From contig NZ_MYFO02000005.1 of the NCBI RefSeq assembly GCF_004514475.2, positions 1 to 64,000 on the forward strand: a stretch of DNA of 64,000 bases. The letters are read 5' to 3'. Under the pieces are notes generated by a model that worked only from the letters and a program-made list of their open reading frames with translations, made no database searches and was not told the DNA's origin. Positions 25,069 through 32,506 of the stretch are shown here, piece after piece (within the stretch, counting starts at the first letter, position 1; each line of letters starts with the position of its first letter). Both the position numbers and the translations under genes were made by a program. This DNA comes from Paenibacillus athensensis. GTDB taxonomy: Bacteria; Bacillota; Bacilli; Paenibacillales; NBRC-103111.

Positions 25069-26340
25069 TCAGCTGCCGCTGCGTCCCGTTCTCCGCTCGC
25101 GCCCCCGCCGCCATCGCAAGTAAAGCCAGCAGGCGAGGCCAACCAGCAACGGAGCCAGCAAAAACTCGCGGGCAAACGGCGCAATCAGCAGACAGCACAG
25201 CGCAGCAAGCAGCGCCGACCAGCGGCCGGCCTTGTCGTGCCAGAGCAGCTTGACGCAAGCCAGCGAAGCGAGCACATACAAGCAGATGCCCAGCGTTGTG
25301 GGCAGCAAAATCAGCTTGTCGGCTCCCAGGCTCCGCCAGTAGCTGAGCAGCAGCTCGACGGCATTGGTCGCGAACAGGAACAGCCCGGTCCGGTAAGGAA
25401 AGCCCCGGCGGTTGACGCCGCCGAGCCAGCGCGGCAGCTGCCCCTCCGCTGCCAGTGCATGGCCGAGACGGGAGATGCTGGCCACGTAAACGTTCAACGT
25501 ACCGAGACAAACAATGCAAGCGACAGCCGCAGTCGCAGCAGCGGCGCTAAAACCGATCGTGCGACTCATCAGCGCGGCGAGCGGAGCGTCCGTACCGGCC
25601 CCACTTCCGTACGTATGCGTGCCGATCGTCACAACCGCAAGCAGCGTATAGACCGCACCGATAAGAAATACGCTCGCCCACGTGCTCCGCAGCACGTCCC
25701 GCTGCGGATTGCGAAATTCAGGCACCAGATGCGTAATGCTTTCCCAGCCGAAAAAAGCCCAGAAAATCAACACGCAAGCCCTCCCCGCTCCCGCCGCTCC
25801 ATGAGGAGCAAATGGCGTAAACGCCGACGGCTCAAGCCGTGGCAGCGCCAGCGCAATCGTCGCCACGAGCAGCAGCAGCACCGCTCCGCTAAGCAGAAGC
25901 GATACCCCGCCGCTCACCCGCATGCCCCCGAAATTACTGAGCAGCGCCGCCAGCAGGAACAGAAAAGCGATGCCAAAGCTCCAGCCGCTCGGCAGTCCAA
26001 ACGCATGCGTCACATAAGCGGCCCCGGTCAGCCCCACAACCGTTTGCCCCGTCCCGACCCACACGATAAACCACCAGCCAGCCACCGCTCCCCACACCGG
26101 CCCGAACGCATGCCGAATCATCGTCGCCAGTCCGCCGAAATGGGCAAAACGCAACGCCAGCCGGGCAAACGTATACGCAACGGGAATGCTGAGCAGCGAC
26201 AATAACAGCCACGAGAGGATCGAAGCAGGTCCAGCCACCTCTGCGGTGTAGCCGGGCAAAATCAAAATGCCGGAGCCAAGCACCGCTCCCATATATAACG
26301 CAATTCCTTGCAGCAGCGTAATGCTGCGCTGAGCCGTCAC
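25069..26340 (-). CDS. APC-superfamily amino-acid permease (YjeH/YfnA-like)
   Basis: This 423-residue protein has about 12 membrane helices. The first carries the APC substrate-binding break GSGILILPGY, and the sixth has FWAFFGWESITHL. Length and motifs fit the single-component amino-acid transporter/exporter group (YjeH-like); the substrate is unknown. The C-terminus is short and strongly basic (RWRRGRERRTGR). The start is GTG at 26340 behind GGGG. It lies directly upstream of the pheST promoter on the same strand, with no clear terminator in between. Confidence 0.85.
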   Translation of the reverse strand: MTAQRSITLLQGIALYMGAVLGSGILILPGYTAEVAGPASILSWLLLSLLSIPVAYTFARLALRFAHFGGLATMIRHAFGPVWGAVAGWWFIVWVGTGQTVVGLTGAAYVTHAFGLPSGWSFGIAFLFLLAALLSNFGGMRVSGGVSLLLSGAVLLLLVATIALALPRLEPSAFTPFAPHGAAGAGRACVLIFWAFFGWESITHLVPEFRNPQRDVLRSTWASVFLIGAVYTLLAVVTIGTHTYGSGAGTDAPLAALMSRTIGFSAAAATAAVACIVCLGTLNVYVASISRLGHALAAEGQLPRWLGGVNRRGFPYRTGLFLFATNAVELLLSYWRSLGADKLILLPTTLGICLYVLASLACVKLLWHDKAGRWSALLAALCCLLIAPFAREFLLAPLLVGLACWLYLRWRRGRERRTGRSGS

Positions 26341-26503
26341 GTGGTTTTCCCCGCTTTCGTACTTCCCTCGTCTTGATCGCTCTTTTCAGTTCCAGCATAC
26401 CGCAGCCGCAAGCCGCTTGACCATGCATTTTATGACGAATCGTATGCATTTGCCGACATTCGCGCCACCTCAATGATCCGAACACCGGGTTCTTTACATC
26501 GGA

Positions 26504-26534
26504 TTGACAATTACAAAAATATAATCAATATAAT
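26504..26534 (+). promoter_or_regulatory. Candidate promoter of the mannanase gene
   Basis: TTGACA (26504-26509) and TATAAT (26529-26534) are perfect consensus hexamers with a somewhat long 19-bp spacer in a very AT-rich stretch that continues to 26580. Confidence 0.55.
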
Positions 26535-26605
26535 AAATATACTTATTGATTAATAATATCGATTAAATGTATATTTATATTATGAAAACAGAAAGGAGGT
26601 TGTTT

Positions 26606-26626
26606 ATGAAAACGTTATTAGACTAA
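26606..26626 (+). other. Six-codon leader ORF (MKTLLD) upstream of the mannanase
   Basis: A near-perfect AAAGGAGG site lies 5 bases before ATG AAA ACG TTA TTA GAC TAA. Translation start signals this strong on a six-codon frame inside a 5' leader suggest a regulatory leader peptide. The following hairpin begins 1-2 bases after the stop. There is no direct proof of translation. Confidence 0.45.
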
Positions 26627-26627
26627 G

Positions 26628-26673
26628 ACAAGCGATAACGAGCCATAAGCCGGTATAGACTCGCCTTGTTTTT
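26628..26673 (+). terminator. Attenuator-like hairpin in the mannanase leader
   Basis: ACAAG (26628-26632) pairs with CTTGT (26665-26669) and CGAG (26639-26642) with CTCG (26660-26663), then TTTTT (26669-26673). It lies between the short leader ORF and the gene and overlaps the cre site, so it could cause premature termination. Confidence 0.45.
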
Positions 26674-26686
26674 AAAGCGCTTACAA
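26671..26686 (+). promoter_or_regulatory. cre (CcpA) operator
   Basis: The complementary strand reads TTGTAAGCGCTTTAAA, matching 15 of 16 positions of the Bacillus cre consensus WTGNNARCGNWWWCAW. It lies downstream of the promoter and 25 bases before the mannanase start, a roadblock-type position for carbon catabolite repression. Confidence 0.75.
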
Positions 26687-26710
26687 AAATCATGCTTAGG
26701 AGGAAAGATG

Positions 26711-28786
26711 ATGATTAAACACGGACTGCGCCTATTTCTCGCTTTTGCCTGCTCGCTTGCTTTGCTTGTTTCCATGCTGACGGTCCCCGTCGCTCAAGCT
26801 GCTGCAAACCCTTACAAAACACTTGTAACGCCTGGAGCTTCCAACGAAGCGTTATCCCTGATTAGCTACATGGCTGACGTCTATGGCAAAAAAACGATCT
26901 CCGGTCAATACGGCAGCGATTGGGCCGACTGGGTCAAAAGCAAAACGGGTAAAACCCCGGCCATTCTCGGTCTCGATTTCATGGACATTACCCCGGTCCG
27001 GATCCAGAACGGAGCCAATTCCCAAGATGCCAACAAGGGGATTGACTGGTACAACAACAAAAAAGGCATCGTGACGATCAGCTGGCATTGGGACGCGCCA
27101 AAAAACGTGACCGGCGAATGGTACAAAGCCTTTTATACGAATGCAACATCCTTTGACGTCAACTACGCCATGAACAACCCAAGCTCCCAAGACTACCAGC
27201 TCCTTGTCCGGGATATCGACCTTGCTGCTGAACAGCTGAAAAAACTGCAAGCAGCCGGCGTGCCGGTGCTGTGGCGGCCGCTGCACGAAGCCGAAGGCGG
27301 CTGGTTCTGGTGGGGCGCCAAAGGGCCGGAGGCCTGCAAAAAGCTGTGGAAGCTCATGTTCGACCGTTTCCAGAACGTCCATCACCTGAACAACCTGATC
27401 TGGGTGTGGAACAGCTATGACTACGGCAACTCCGCCAACTGGTATCCAGGAGACAACTATGTGGATATTATTTCTTACGACTATCCGACAGACTTCCAGA
27501 CCTGGAACAATTACCAGCGTATTTTCCCCAACAAGCTGAAAATGTTCGGCGTGGCTGAAAATAGCCAGCTCCCGAATCCCGACAATTTCAATAGCCAGCC
27601 TTGGTCCTATTTTGTGACTTGGGTAGATTTTGTGAAAAATAACAACTCCGAAGACTACGTTCGCAAAGTATATAACGACGCACGCACGGTTACTCTGGAA
27701 TCGCTGCCTGATCTGAAAAATTACCCGCGCGGCACCGACAATCCCCCTTCCGCCAATCTGGCGCTGAACCACACAGCAACAGCCAGCTCGACCGACGACG
27801 CAGCTCGCGGAGCCGCCAATGCGTTTGACGGCAATCCGTCAACGCGCTGGTCGTCCGCCTACAACGATCCGCAATGGGTGAGCGTCGATCTGGGAGCAGT
27901 CAAATCGGTCAATAGCGTCAGTCTAAGCTGGGAAACGGCTTATGCCAAAGCGTTCCAGATTCAAGTGTCGTCCGACAATGCCAACTGGCAAACTGTTTAT
28001 ACGACGACTGTGGGCGCAGGGGGCACGCAAACGCTCAATTTCCCGGCAGCAAACGCTCGTTATATCCGAATGTACGGAACACAGCGCGCCACCCAATGGG
28101 GCTATTCGCTGTATGAATTCGAAGTGTATGGAGCAGCCAGCACACCGACACCAAGTCCGACAGCAACTCCGACTGCAACTCCGACGCCGACGCCAACTGC
28201 TACACCAACAGCTACGCCGACATCGACACCTACGCCTACACCAACGGCGACGCCAACCGCGACACCTACACCTACGCCAACGGCAACGCCAACCGCGACA
28301 CCTACACCTACGCCAACGGGTACGCCAGTTTCAGGCGGGTTGACGCTGCGCTCGTTCGACGGCAGCACTAATGCAACCAATAACAGCGTGTATCCGCGCT
28401 TCAAGCTGACCAATACCGGCAGCTCGGCGGTTTCGCTTTCCGATGTCAAAATCCGTTATTACTTCACGAAAGACGGGGGTCCGTCCCTCCAATTTGCCTG
28501 TGATTGGTCCAGCGGCAGCTGTTCGTCGACAACAGGCGCTTTTAGTTCGATGGCCGCTCCGACCGCAAGCGCAGATACGTATCTGGAAGTCGGCTTTACA
28601 AGCAGCGCCGGAACCTTGGGCGCCGGTCAGACCCTGGAGGTTCAATGCCGCTTTAATAAATCCGATTGGTCGAATTTCACACGAACCAACGATTACTCCT
28701 TCCTTGCCGGCGCAACTGGTTATACGGACTGGAACCATATTACCGTATACCGACAAGGCACATTGGTTTACGGGCTCCAGCCCTAG
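26711..28786 (+). CDS. Secreted modular GH26 beta-mannanase (GH26, F5/8C, CBM3)
   Basis: The protein has 691 residues from ATG 26711 (AGGAGG 7 bases upstream; the ATG at 26708 is also possible). Residues 1-31 form a signal peptide. Residues 34-340 are the GH26 barrel, with acid/base Glu193 in RPLHEAEGGWFWWG and nucleophile Glu283 in FGVAEN. An F5/8C-type (CBM32-like) module spans about 347-472 (ASSTDDAARGAANAFDG). A Thr-Pro-rich linker of about 65 residues built on TPTATPTP follows, then a C-terminal CBM3 (about 540-691, SVYPRFKLTNTGSSAVSLSDVKI). It should cleave beta-1,4-mannans outside the cell, with CBM3 giving cellulose binding. Regulation by a leader and cre site is likely. Confidence 0.95.
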   Translation: MIKHGLRLFLAFACSLALLVSMLTVPVAQAAANPYKTLVTPGASNEALSLISYMADVYGKKTISGQYGSDWADWVKSKTGKTPAILGLDFMDITPVRIQNGANSQDANKGIDWYNNKKGIVTISWHWDAPKNVTGEWYKAFYTNATSFDVNYAMNNPSSQDYQLLVRDIDLAAEQLKKLQAAGVPVLWRPLHEAEGGWFWWGAKGPEACKKLWKLMFDRFQNVHHLNNLIWVWNSYDYGNSANWYPGDNYVDIISYDYPTDFQTWNNYQRIFPNKLKMFGVAENSQLPNPDNFNSQPWSYFVTWVDFVKNNNSEDYVRKVYNDARTVTLESLPDLKNYPRGTDNPPSANLALNHTATASSTDDAARGAANAFDGNPSTRWSSAYNDPQWVSVDLGAVKSVNSVSLSWETAYAKAFQIQVSSDNANWQTVYTTTVGAGGTQTLNFPAANARYIRMYGTQRATQWGYSLYEFEVYGAASTPTPSPTATPTATPTPTPTATPTATPTSTPTPTPTATPTATPTPTPTATPTATPTPTPTGTPVSGGLTLRSFDGSTNATNNSVYPRFKLTNTGSSAVSLSDVKIRYYFTKDGGPSLQFACDWSSGSCSSTTGAFSSMAAPTASADTYLEVGFTSSAGTLGAGQTLEVQCRFNKSDWSNFTRTNDYSFLAGATGYTDWNHITVYRQGTLVYGLQP
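28135..28330 (+). repeat. Thr-Pro linker repeat in the mannanase gene
   Basis: This is a near-tandem array of ACACCTACACCTACGCCAAC-type units encoding (TPTATPTP)n. It is in frame and separates the F5/8C and CBM3 modules; such linkers are flexible and often glycosylated. Confidence 0.8.
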
Positions 28787-29043
28787 GTTTCTTCCTCCCC
28801 TTTGATTACAAAAGCTTCCATTCCACTGCTGTGGGTGGAAGCTTTTGTATAACTAACTATATCGTTTAAGCTTCTTTCAACATCCGTTATGTTATAAATA
28901 ATAAATTCCAAACTCTGAATGACTCCGGTCTTACCGCCAAACATTTCACACAAAGAGGAATAATTGGGTTGACCTCTATTAAATATTTGTATTAAACCTG
29001 CAATAAGTTCTTCAAAAGAGCTCTCTGCAAATTTTTCTTTCAA
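28783..29043 (-). CDS. Small hypothetical protein convergent to the mannanase
   Basis: An 86-residue frame begins at TTG 29043 (GGGAG about 10 bases upstream). The first 60 residues (FEELIAGLIQIFNRG, FGGKTGVIQSLEFIIYNI) look like a soluble alpha-helical protein. The last 20 residues run through the bidirectional terminator hairpin at 28808-28848 and end opposite the mannanase stop. Reading through a terminator is unusual, so the native stop may have been lost or the frame may be spurious. It has no recognised family and an AT-rich composition. Confidence 0.4.
   Translation of the reverse strand: MKEKFAESSFEELIAGLIQIFNRGQPNYSSLCEMFGGKTGVIQSLEFIIYNITDVERSLNDIVSYTKASTHSSGMEAFVIKGEEET
28808..28848. 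terminator. Bidirectional terminator after the mannanase
   Basis: ACAAAAGCTTCCA (28808-28820) and TGGAAGCTTTTGT (28836-28848) form a perfect 13-bp stem with a 15-nt loop. Confidence 0.9.
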
Positions 29044-29085
29044 TAAAAGGTATCTCCCGAAAGCGCTACTTTCCTTCTTTCCTAC

Positions 29086-29137
29086 AAAAAAAGCCCGGCT
29101 GCCGCACTCAAGCTAATCTTGAGCACGAAAACCGGGC
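29086..29137 (-). terminator. Terminator of the 61-residue gene
   Basis: On the minus strand GCCCGG pairs with CCGGGC, and an inner GCTCAAG/CTTGAG stem is nested. Seven T residues follow (A at 29086-29092). Confidence 0.8.
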
Positions 29138-29165
29138 TGCCGCTTCGCAGACGCCAAGCAGCTGT

Positions 29166-29351
29166 TTATTTCAAGGCGTTGCGCACCTGCTGGAGCGCAT
29201 CGATCAGTTCGTCAATTTCCTGCTCCTGCAAGCGAACAGTTACATAAGCAGGCGCAATGCCTCCGTCGTTCACCTCAAGCAGCGCCGTCCGATCCTTCTC
29301 GTCCAGCTTGACAGTAAAATGGTCCCGCTCCAATACGGACTTCCAAACCAT
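29166..29351 (-). CDS. Small hypothetical protein, 61 residues
   Basis: The start is placed at ATG 29351 (MVWKSVLERDHF) after AAAGGAGAAGG; an ATG 18 bases upstream overlaps that site. The sequence alternates hydrophobic and charged residues (VKLDEKDRTALLEVND, then VTVRLQEQEIDELIDALQQV), consistent with a small beta-beta-beta-alpha fold. No family was recognised. It is followed by a strong terminator and lies 102 bases downstream of ycnJ on the same strand. Confidence 0.65.
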   Translation of the reverse strand: MVWKSVLERDHFTVKLDEKDRTALLEVNDGGIAPAYVTVRLQEQEIDELIDALQQVRNALK

Positions 29352-29453
29352 GCAACCTTCTCCTTTCATTTACCTGATCAACTATCAGGCATACCAATCA
29401 TTTACGCTGTGAAAAGTCTACGGCCTGAACAGCAGGCCCTAGCCCATCTACTA

Positions 29454-31121
29454 CTAATATACAAGAAAGGACTCCTTGTAGACCTTTTCATTATCCTCGC
29501 TGTCCATAATTCGCACCTCGGCCGTCCAATGACCGCGCAGGGATAAGTATTCGCCCGAAGCCTGATAAGCAAAAGGTACAAAACCGCCGTACGTCTCGAC
29601 CTGCACACCGTCCGCATCCTCGGCAGCGGGCTCCAGCGGCACCTGAATCGGCGCTACCGACGCATTGTCTTCATAGTGCAAAATCAGCTGCACCTGCTTA
29701 GGCTTGCCCGACTTCTCCGGCATCCAGACCTCGGTTTCAAACGTGTTCGTACCGGGTGCCCGCGGAGTAATATCCGTTGACATATGCTGTGTCTCCCCCA
29801 TCACATGCCAGCGCAAGGGCTCATTGGCGGGAATCGGCGCCATATACGTAATCAGACCGACCAGTACGATAATGATCGCCATGAGCGTCAGATCGAGCTT
29901 GAACCAGAAATTGAGCTGCTTTTCACGCCGCTTGTACATCGCCAGCCGCAGCAAGCCGCCCGTCAGCAAGACCAACACGACTGCGCCGATTTTGATCAGC
30001 ATCAGCTTGCCCCACAGCGTATACAGCAAATAGCGCGGCGACGGTAAAAAAAGCAGGATCGACGCCGCTCCGCTGACGATCAGCACCACAATCGACCACA
30101 GCGCCATCCGCGAAAACGGCCGGAGCAGCGCGGCTGCCGCCTGCGGGCTGCTTTTGCGCTGCACCGCGAGCAACAGCAGACCGCCGGCCCAAAGCGCCCC
30201 TGCGAGCAGGTGCACCGCGTCCAGGGCGATGGTGGCTGCCTGCGGGGTGAACGAGGTAGCATGGCCGCTGAAGCATTTGGCCGCTACCAGCAGCACGGCC
30301 CAAACGAGGTCGAGCACGGCGCTGCGGCCCACGACGACAAAGCCGACGAGCGACAGCACCAGCAGCGCTAGCCAGCTGATCCCGACGCTTGTCGCCGTAA
30401 ACAGCTGCACCAGCTCGCCAAACCCGCCGCCCCCGAGCAAATCCTCGGTGTGCGTAAAAATCAAAAACAGCAGCGCCACCACGTGCGCGCGCTGTAAATT
30501 CAGCGTCCAGGCGGCCAGCTCGCGCCGGGACGACGCGCCTCCGCCGCCCGGCAGGCGGAGCCAGATCACCCAGCCGCCCAGCAGCAGGACGGCTGCATAC
30601 CAGAGCGCGCGCGCCATGTACTGCAGCAGCTCCGCCAGCGTGAGCTGCTGCCCCGAGGCGCCGTGCGCATGCGTCGGCTGCCCGGTGAGCACGGGCGCCT
30701 CGGCCGACGGCGGCGGGTTGCCCACGGTCAGCGGATAACTGCCGCTGACCGGATGCCCGTCCGCCGAAATCACATGATAGCTGATCACGTAGATGCCTTC
30801 GGCAAGCTTGGGCAGCGCCAGCTCAATGCCATTGTGCGTTGCGCTCATCGCCGCTTTGGCGCTGACCGCTTCCTTGCCTTTTTGATCAAAAACTTTCAAG
30901 TAAAACAGGCCGTCGTCCAGCCGTTCGTTAAAGGTTAACGTTATTCGTTCTGGTGCTGTCGCCAGCTTGCTGTTCGGGGCCGGCTGCGTATCCACAAGAA
31001 ACGCGTGCGCCGAAGCAGACTGCGGCAAAGCGCCGGCTGTATAGACGAGCAGCAGCAGAAGCCCTGCAAACAGCGGCAGCAAACGCTGCAATTGCCGCTT
31101 GAGTATTGATTTGCTTGCCAT
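29454..31121 (-). CDS. ycnJ: CopC-CopD fusion copper protein (YcnJ-like)
   Basis: This 555-residue protein has a signal peptide (1-38) ending ...SASA, then a CopC domain starting at His39 (HAFLVDTQPAPNSKL) with the second conserved histidine in SADGHPVSG (near residue 133). Eight or so CopD membrane helices (about 170-420) follow, then a C-terminal extracytoplasmic domain of about 130 residues. In Bacillus subtilis YcnJ takes up copper under limitation, together with YcnI and the repressor YcnK. Here YcnI is 20 kb away and no YcnK is in view. The mature N-terminal His and downstream His/Asp would bind Cu(II). Confidence 0.9.
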   Translation of the reverse strand: MASKSILKRQLQRLLPLFAGLLLLLVYTAGALPQSASAHAFLVDTQPAPNSKLATAPERITLTFNERLDDGLFYLKVFDQKGKEAVSAKAAMSATHNGIELALPKLAEGIYVISYHVISADGHPVSGSYPLTVGNPPPSAEAPVLTGQPTHAHGASGQQLTLAELLQYMARALWYAAVLLLGGWVIWLRLPGGGGASSRRELAAWTLNLQRAHVVALLFLIFTHTEDLLGGGGFGELVQLFTATSVGISWLALLVLSLVGFVVVGRSAVLDLVWAVLLVAAKCFSGHATSFTPQAATIALDAVHLLAGALWAGGLLLLAVQRKSSPQAAAALLRPFSRMALWSIVVLIVSGAASILLFLPSPRYLLYTLWGKLMLIKIGAVVLVLLTGGLLRLAMYKRREKQLNFWFKLDLTLMAIIIVLVGLITYMAPIPANEPLRWHVMGETQHMSTDITPRAPGTNTFETEVWMPEKSGKPKQVQLILHYEDNASVAPIQVPLEPAAEDADGVQVETYGGFVPFAYQASGEYLSLRGHWTAEVRIMDSEDNEKVYKESFLVY

Positions 31122-31145
31122 AATCAGGTCAGGCTCCTTATCGGG

Positions 31146-31550
31146 CTAGTCCACGAGCGGCTTGCGCCCGGCAAAACCATCGTGGCGGTTATGATAGTAA
31201 CGAATCCGGTCCTCGCCTTGCCGCCAGCACAGCAATACCTCTTGCCCGTCCAGCAGAGCGGGGAAATCGACGAGACCGATGTCGATGTCCTTCAGCTCGA
31301 TGCCTTGCCCATGAATGCTTTGAATATGACCTCGCGCCTCAATCTGAATGAATTCAAGCTCGGCCTCCATCATAAAAAACGGGTCCGCCTCGCTGCTCCC
31401 GCCGCTTTGCCCCCGCCGTTCCTTCTGGCGGCGCAGCTCCAAGTAGCTTTCCTCGAACCGGCGCTTCAGCTCCTGCAAGGCGCGCAATTCACGGTCAATC
31501 GACGGCAGCAGCCCATTGGCTTCCTCCAGTGTAAAATACTTGGCAGACAT
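31146..31550 (-). CDS. DUF2203 family protein
   Basis: This 134-residue protein starts at ATG 31550 (MSAKYFTLEEANGLLP) after GAGGAGG. It has the DUF2203 pattern of FTLEEAN-x-LLP, a long helix with QELKRRFEESYLELRRQ, and a C-terminal DFPALLDGQEVLLCWRQGE with a final GFAGRKPL. The function is unknown. The next gene (ycnJ) follows 24 bases after its stop, so the two are probably co-transcribed. Confidence 0.85.
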   Translation of the reverse strand: MSAKYFTLEEANGLLPSIDRELRALQELKRRFEESYLELRRQKERRGQSGGSSEADPFFMMEAELEFIQIEARGHIQSIHGQGIELKDIDIGLVDFPALLDGQEVLLCWRQGEDRIRYYHNRHDGFAGRKPLVD

Positions 31551-31698
31551 CTTCGACACCTCCTCTTCCCCTTTTATTGTAACAAAAATGGAAATCAACT
31601 TCTAATTTCACGCACGTCCGGCCCTCGTCGCCGTTAGCCTCACGGCTCCCTCCGTAAGCATGGCGCTAGTAACAACAGTCTTCGCTGCGAGCAGCGCT

Positions 31699-32286
31699 TC
31701 AGCCATTCTCCGGCTCCGGCTTGCCCCCTTCAGCAGCATGTTCATGCTCATGAGCGTGCTTGTGCACGTGTACGTGATCCTGCTCATACCCGTGCTTATG
31801 CGCGTGCATCTGGCCATGCTCATGCCCGTGATCGTGCCCGTGCTCATGCCCTTCGCCGGCCGTTCCCGGCTCGTCCACATGCGTCACGGACAGCTCGGCG
31901 TAGCTGACGCCCCGCAGTACCTGAATCCGCTGCTGCAGCTCGCGCAGCTGGTGGACCTTGCCGCGGACAACGAGAATTTCCAGACATTGCGCGTGATTCA
32001 AATGAATATGCATCGTCGAAATGATTTCCTGATGGTAGTCGTGCTGCAGCTCCATCAGCGTCATCGGCAGCTCGCGAACATGATGATCGTATACCATAAC
32101 GATCGTTCCCGCGACTGTCCCCTCCGGCTGCAGCGAGCTGGATGCAAGCAACGCCTTGCGGGCCAGATCGCGAATCGCTTCCGAGCGATTGTCATAGCCT
32201 TGCAGCGCGATCAAGCGATCGTACTGATCGATCAACGATTGCGGCATCGAAATGCCAAAGCGGACCAAAGCGTCCTTGTCATTCAT
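31699..32286 (-). CDS. nikR: Nickel-responsive regulator NikR with histidine-rich tail
   Basis: The protein has 195 residues. Residues 1-48 are a ribbon-helix-helix DNA-binding domain (RFGISMPQSLIDQYDRLI, NRSEAIRDLAR). Residues 55-138 are the ACT-like nickel domain with all four square-planar ligands by alignment: His82, His93, His95 and Cys101 (QHDYHQEI, MHIHLNHAQCLE). Standard NikR ends near residue 135-140. This one adds a tail with 16 histidines in 37 residues (147-183), in alternating H-x-H pattern as in HypB, SlyD or UreE metal-storage tails. It should repress nickel uptake genes when Ni is bound; a nickel/cobalt permease lies at 48.5-49.5 kb. Confidence 0.93.
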   Translation of the reverse strand: MNDKDALVRFGISMPQSLIDQYDRLIALQGYDNRSEAIRDLARKALLASSSLQPEGTVAGTIVMVYDHHVRELPMTLMELQHDYHQEIISTMHIHLNHAQCLEILVVRGKVHQLRELQQRIQVLRGVSYAELSVTHVDEPGTAGEGHEHGHDHGHEHGQMHAHKHGYEQDHVHVHKHAHEHEHAAEGGKPEPENG

Positions 32287-32462
32287 CGCGATACTCTCCT
32301 TCCCGAGTGCCGTCCGACCGTATAAGCAACGTGGACTTCCTTCCGTCTTTGTCTACTGTATCAAAACTTCGCACCGCGGAAAACCGTTCCCGCTCAAAAA
32401 GCGCTCCCGCCACCCGGCTGCCGACACCATTCGGTCAAATTCACTCCAAACCGGCTCATCAC

Positions 32463-32499
32463 AAAAAAAAGCCGCAGACGCTTGCTGCACGTCCCGGCT
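32463..32499 (-). terminator. Terminator of the GGDEF/response-regulator operon
   Basis: On the minus strand AGCCGGGACG...CGTCTGCGGCT folds into a stem and is followed by eight T residues (A at 32463-32470). Confidence 0.85.
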
Positions 32500-32506
32500 T
32501 CGTAAC

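Noticed and set aside
25057-26205. 382-codon frame opposite the amino-acid permease
   Set aside because: It is antisense to a gene with clear APC motifs and the composition is typical of a GC shadow.
26852-27772. 306-codon frame opposite the mannanase
   Set aside because: Antisense shadow of the GH26 domain.
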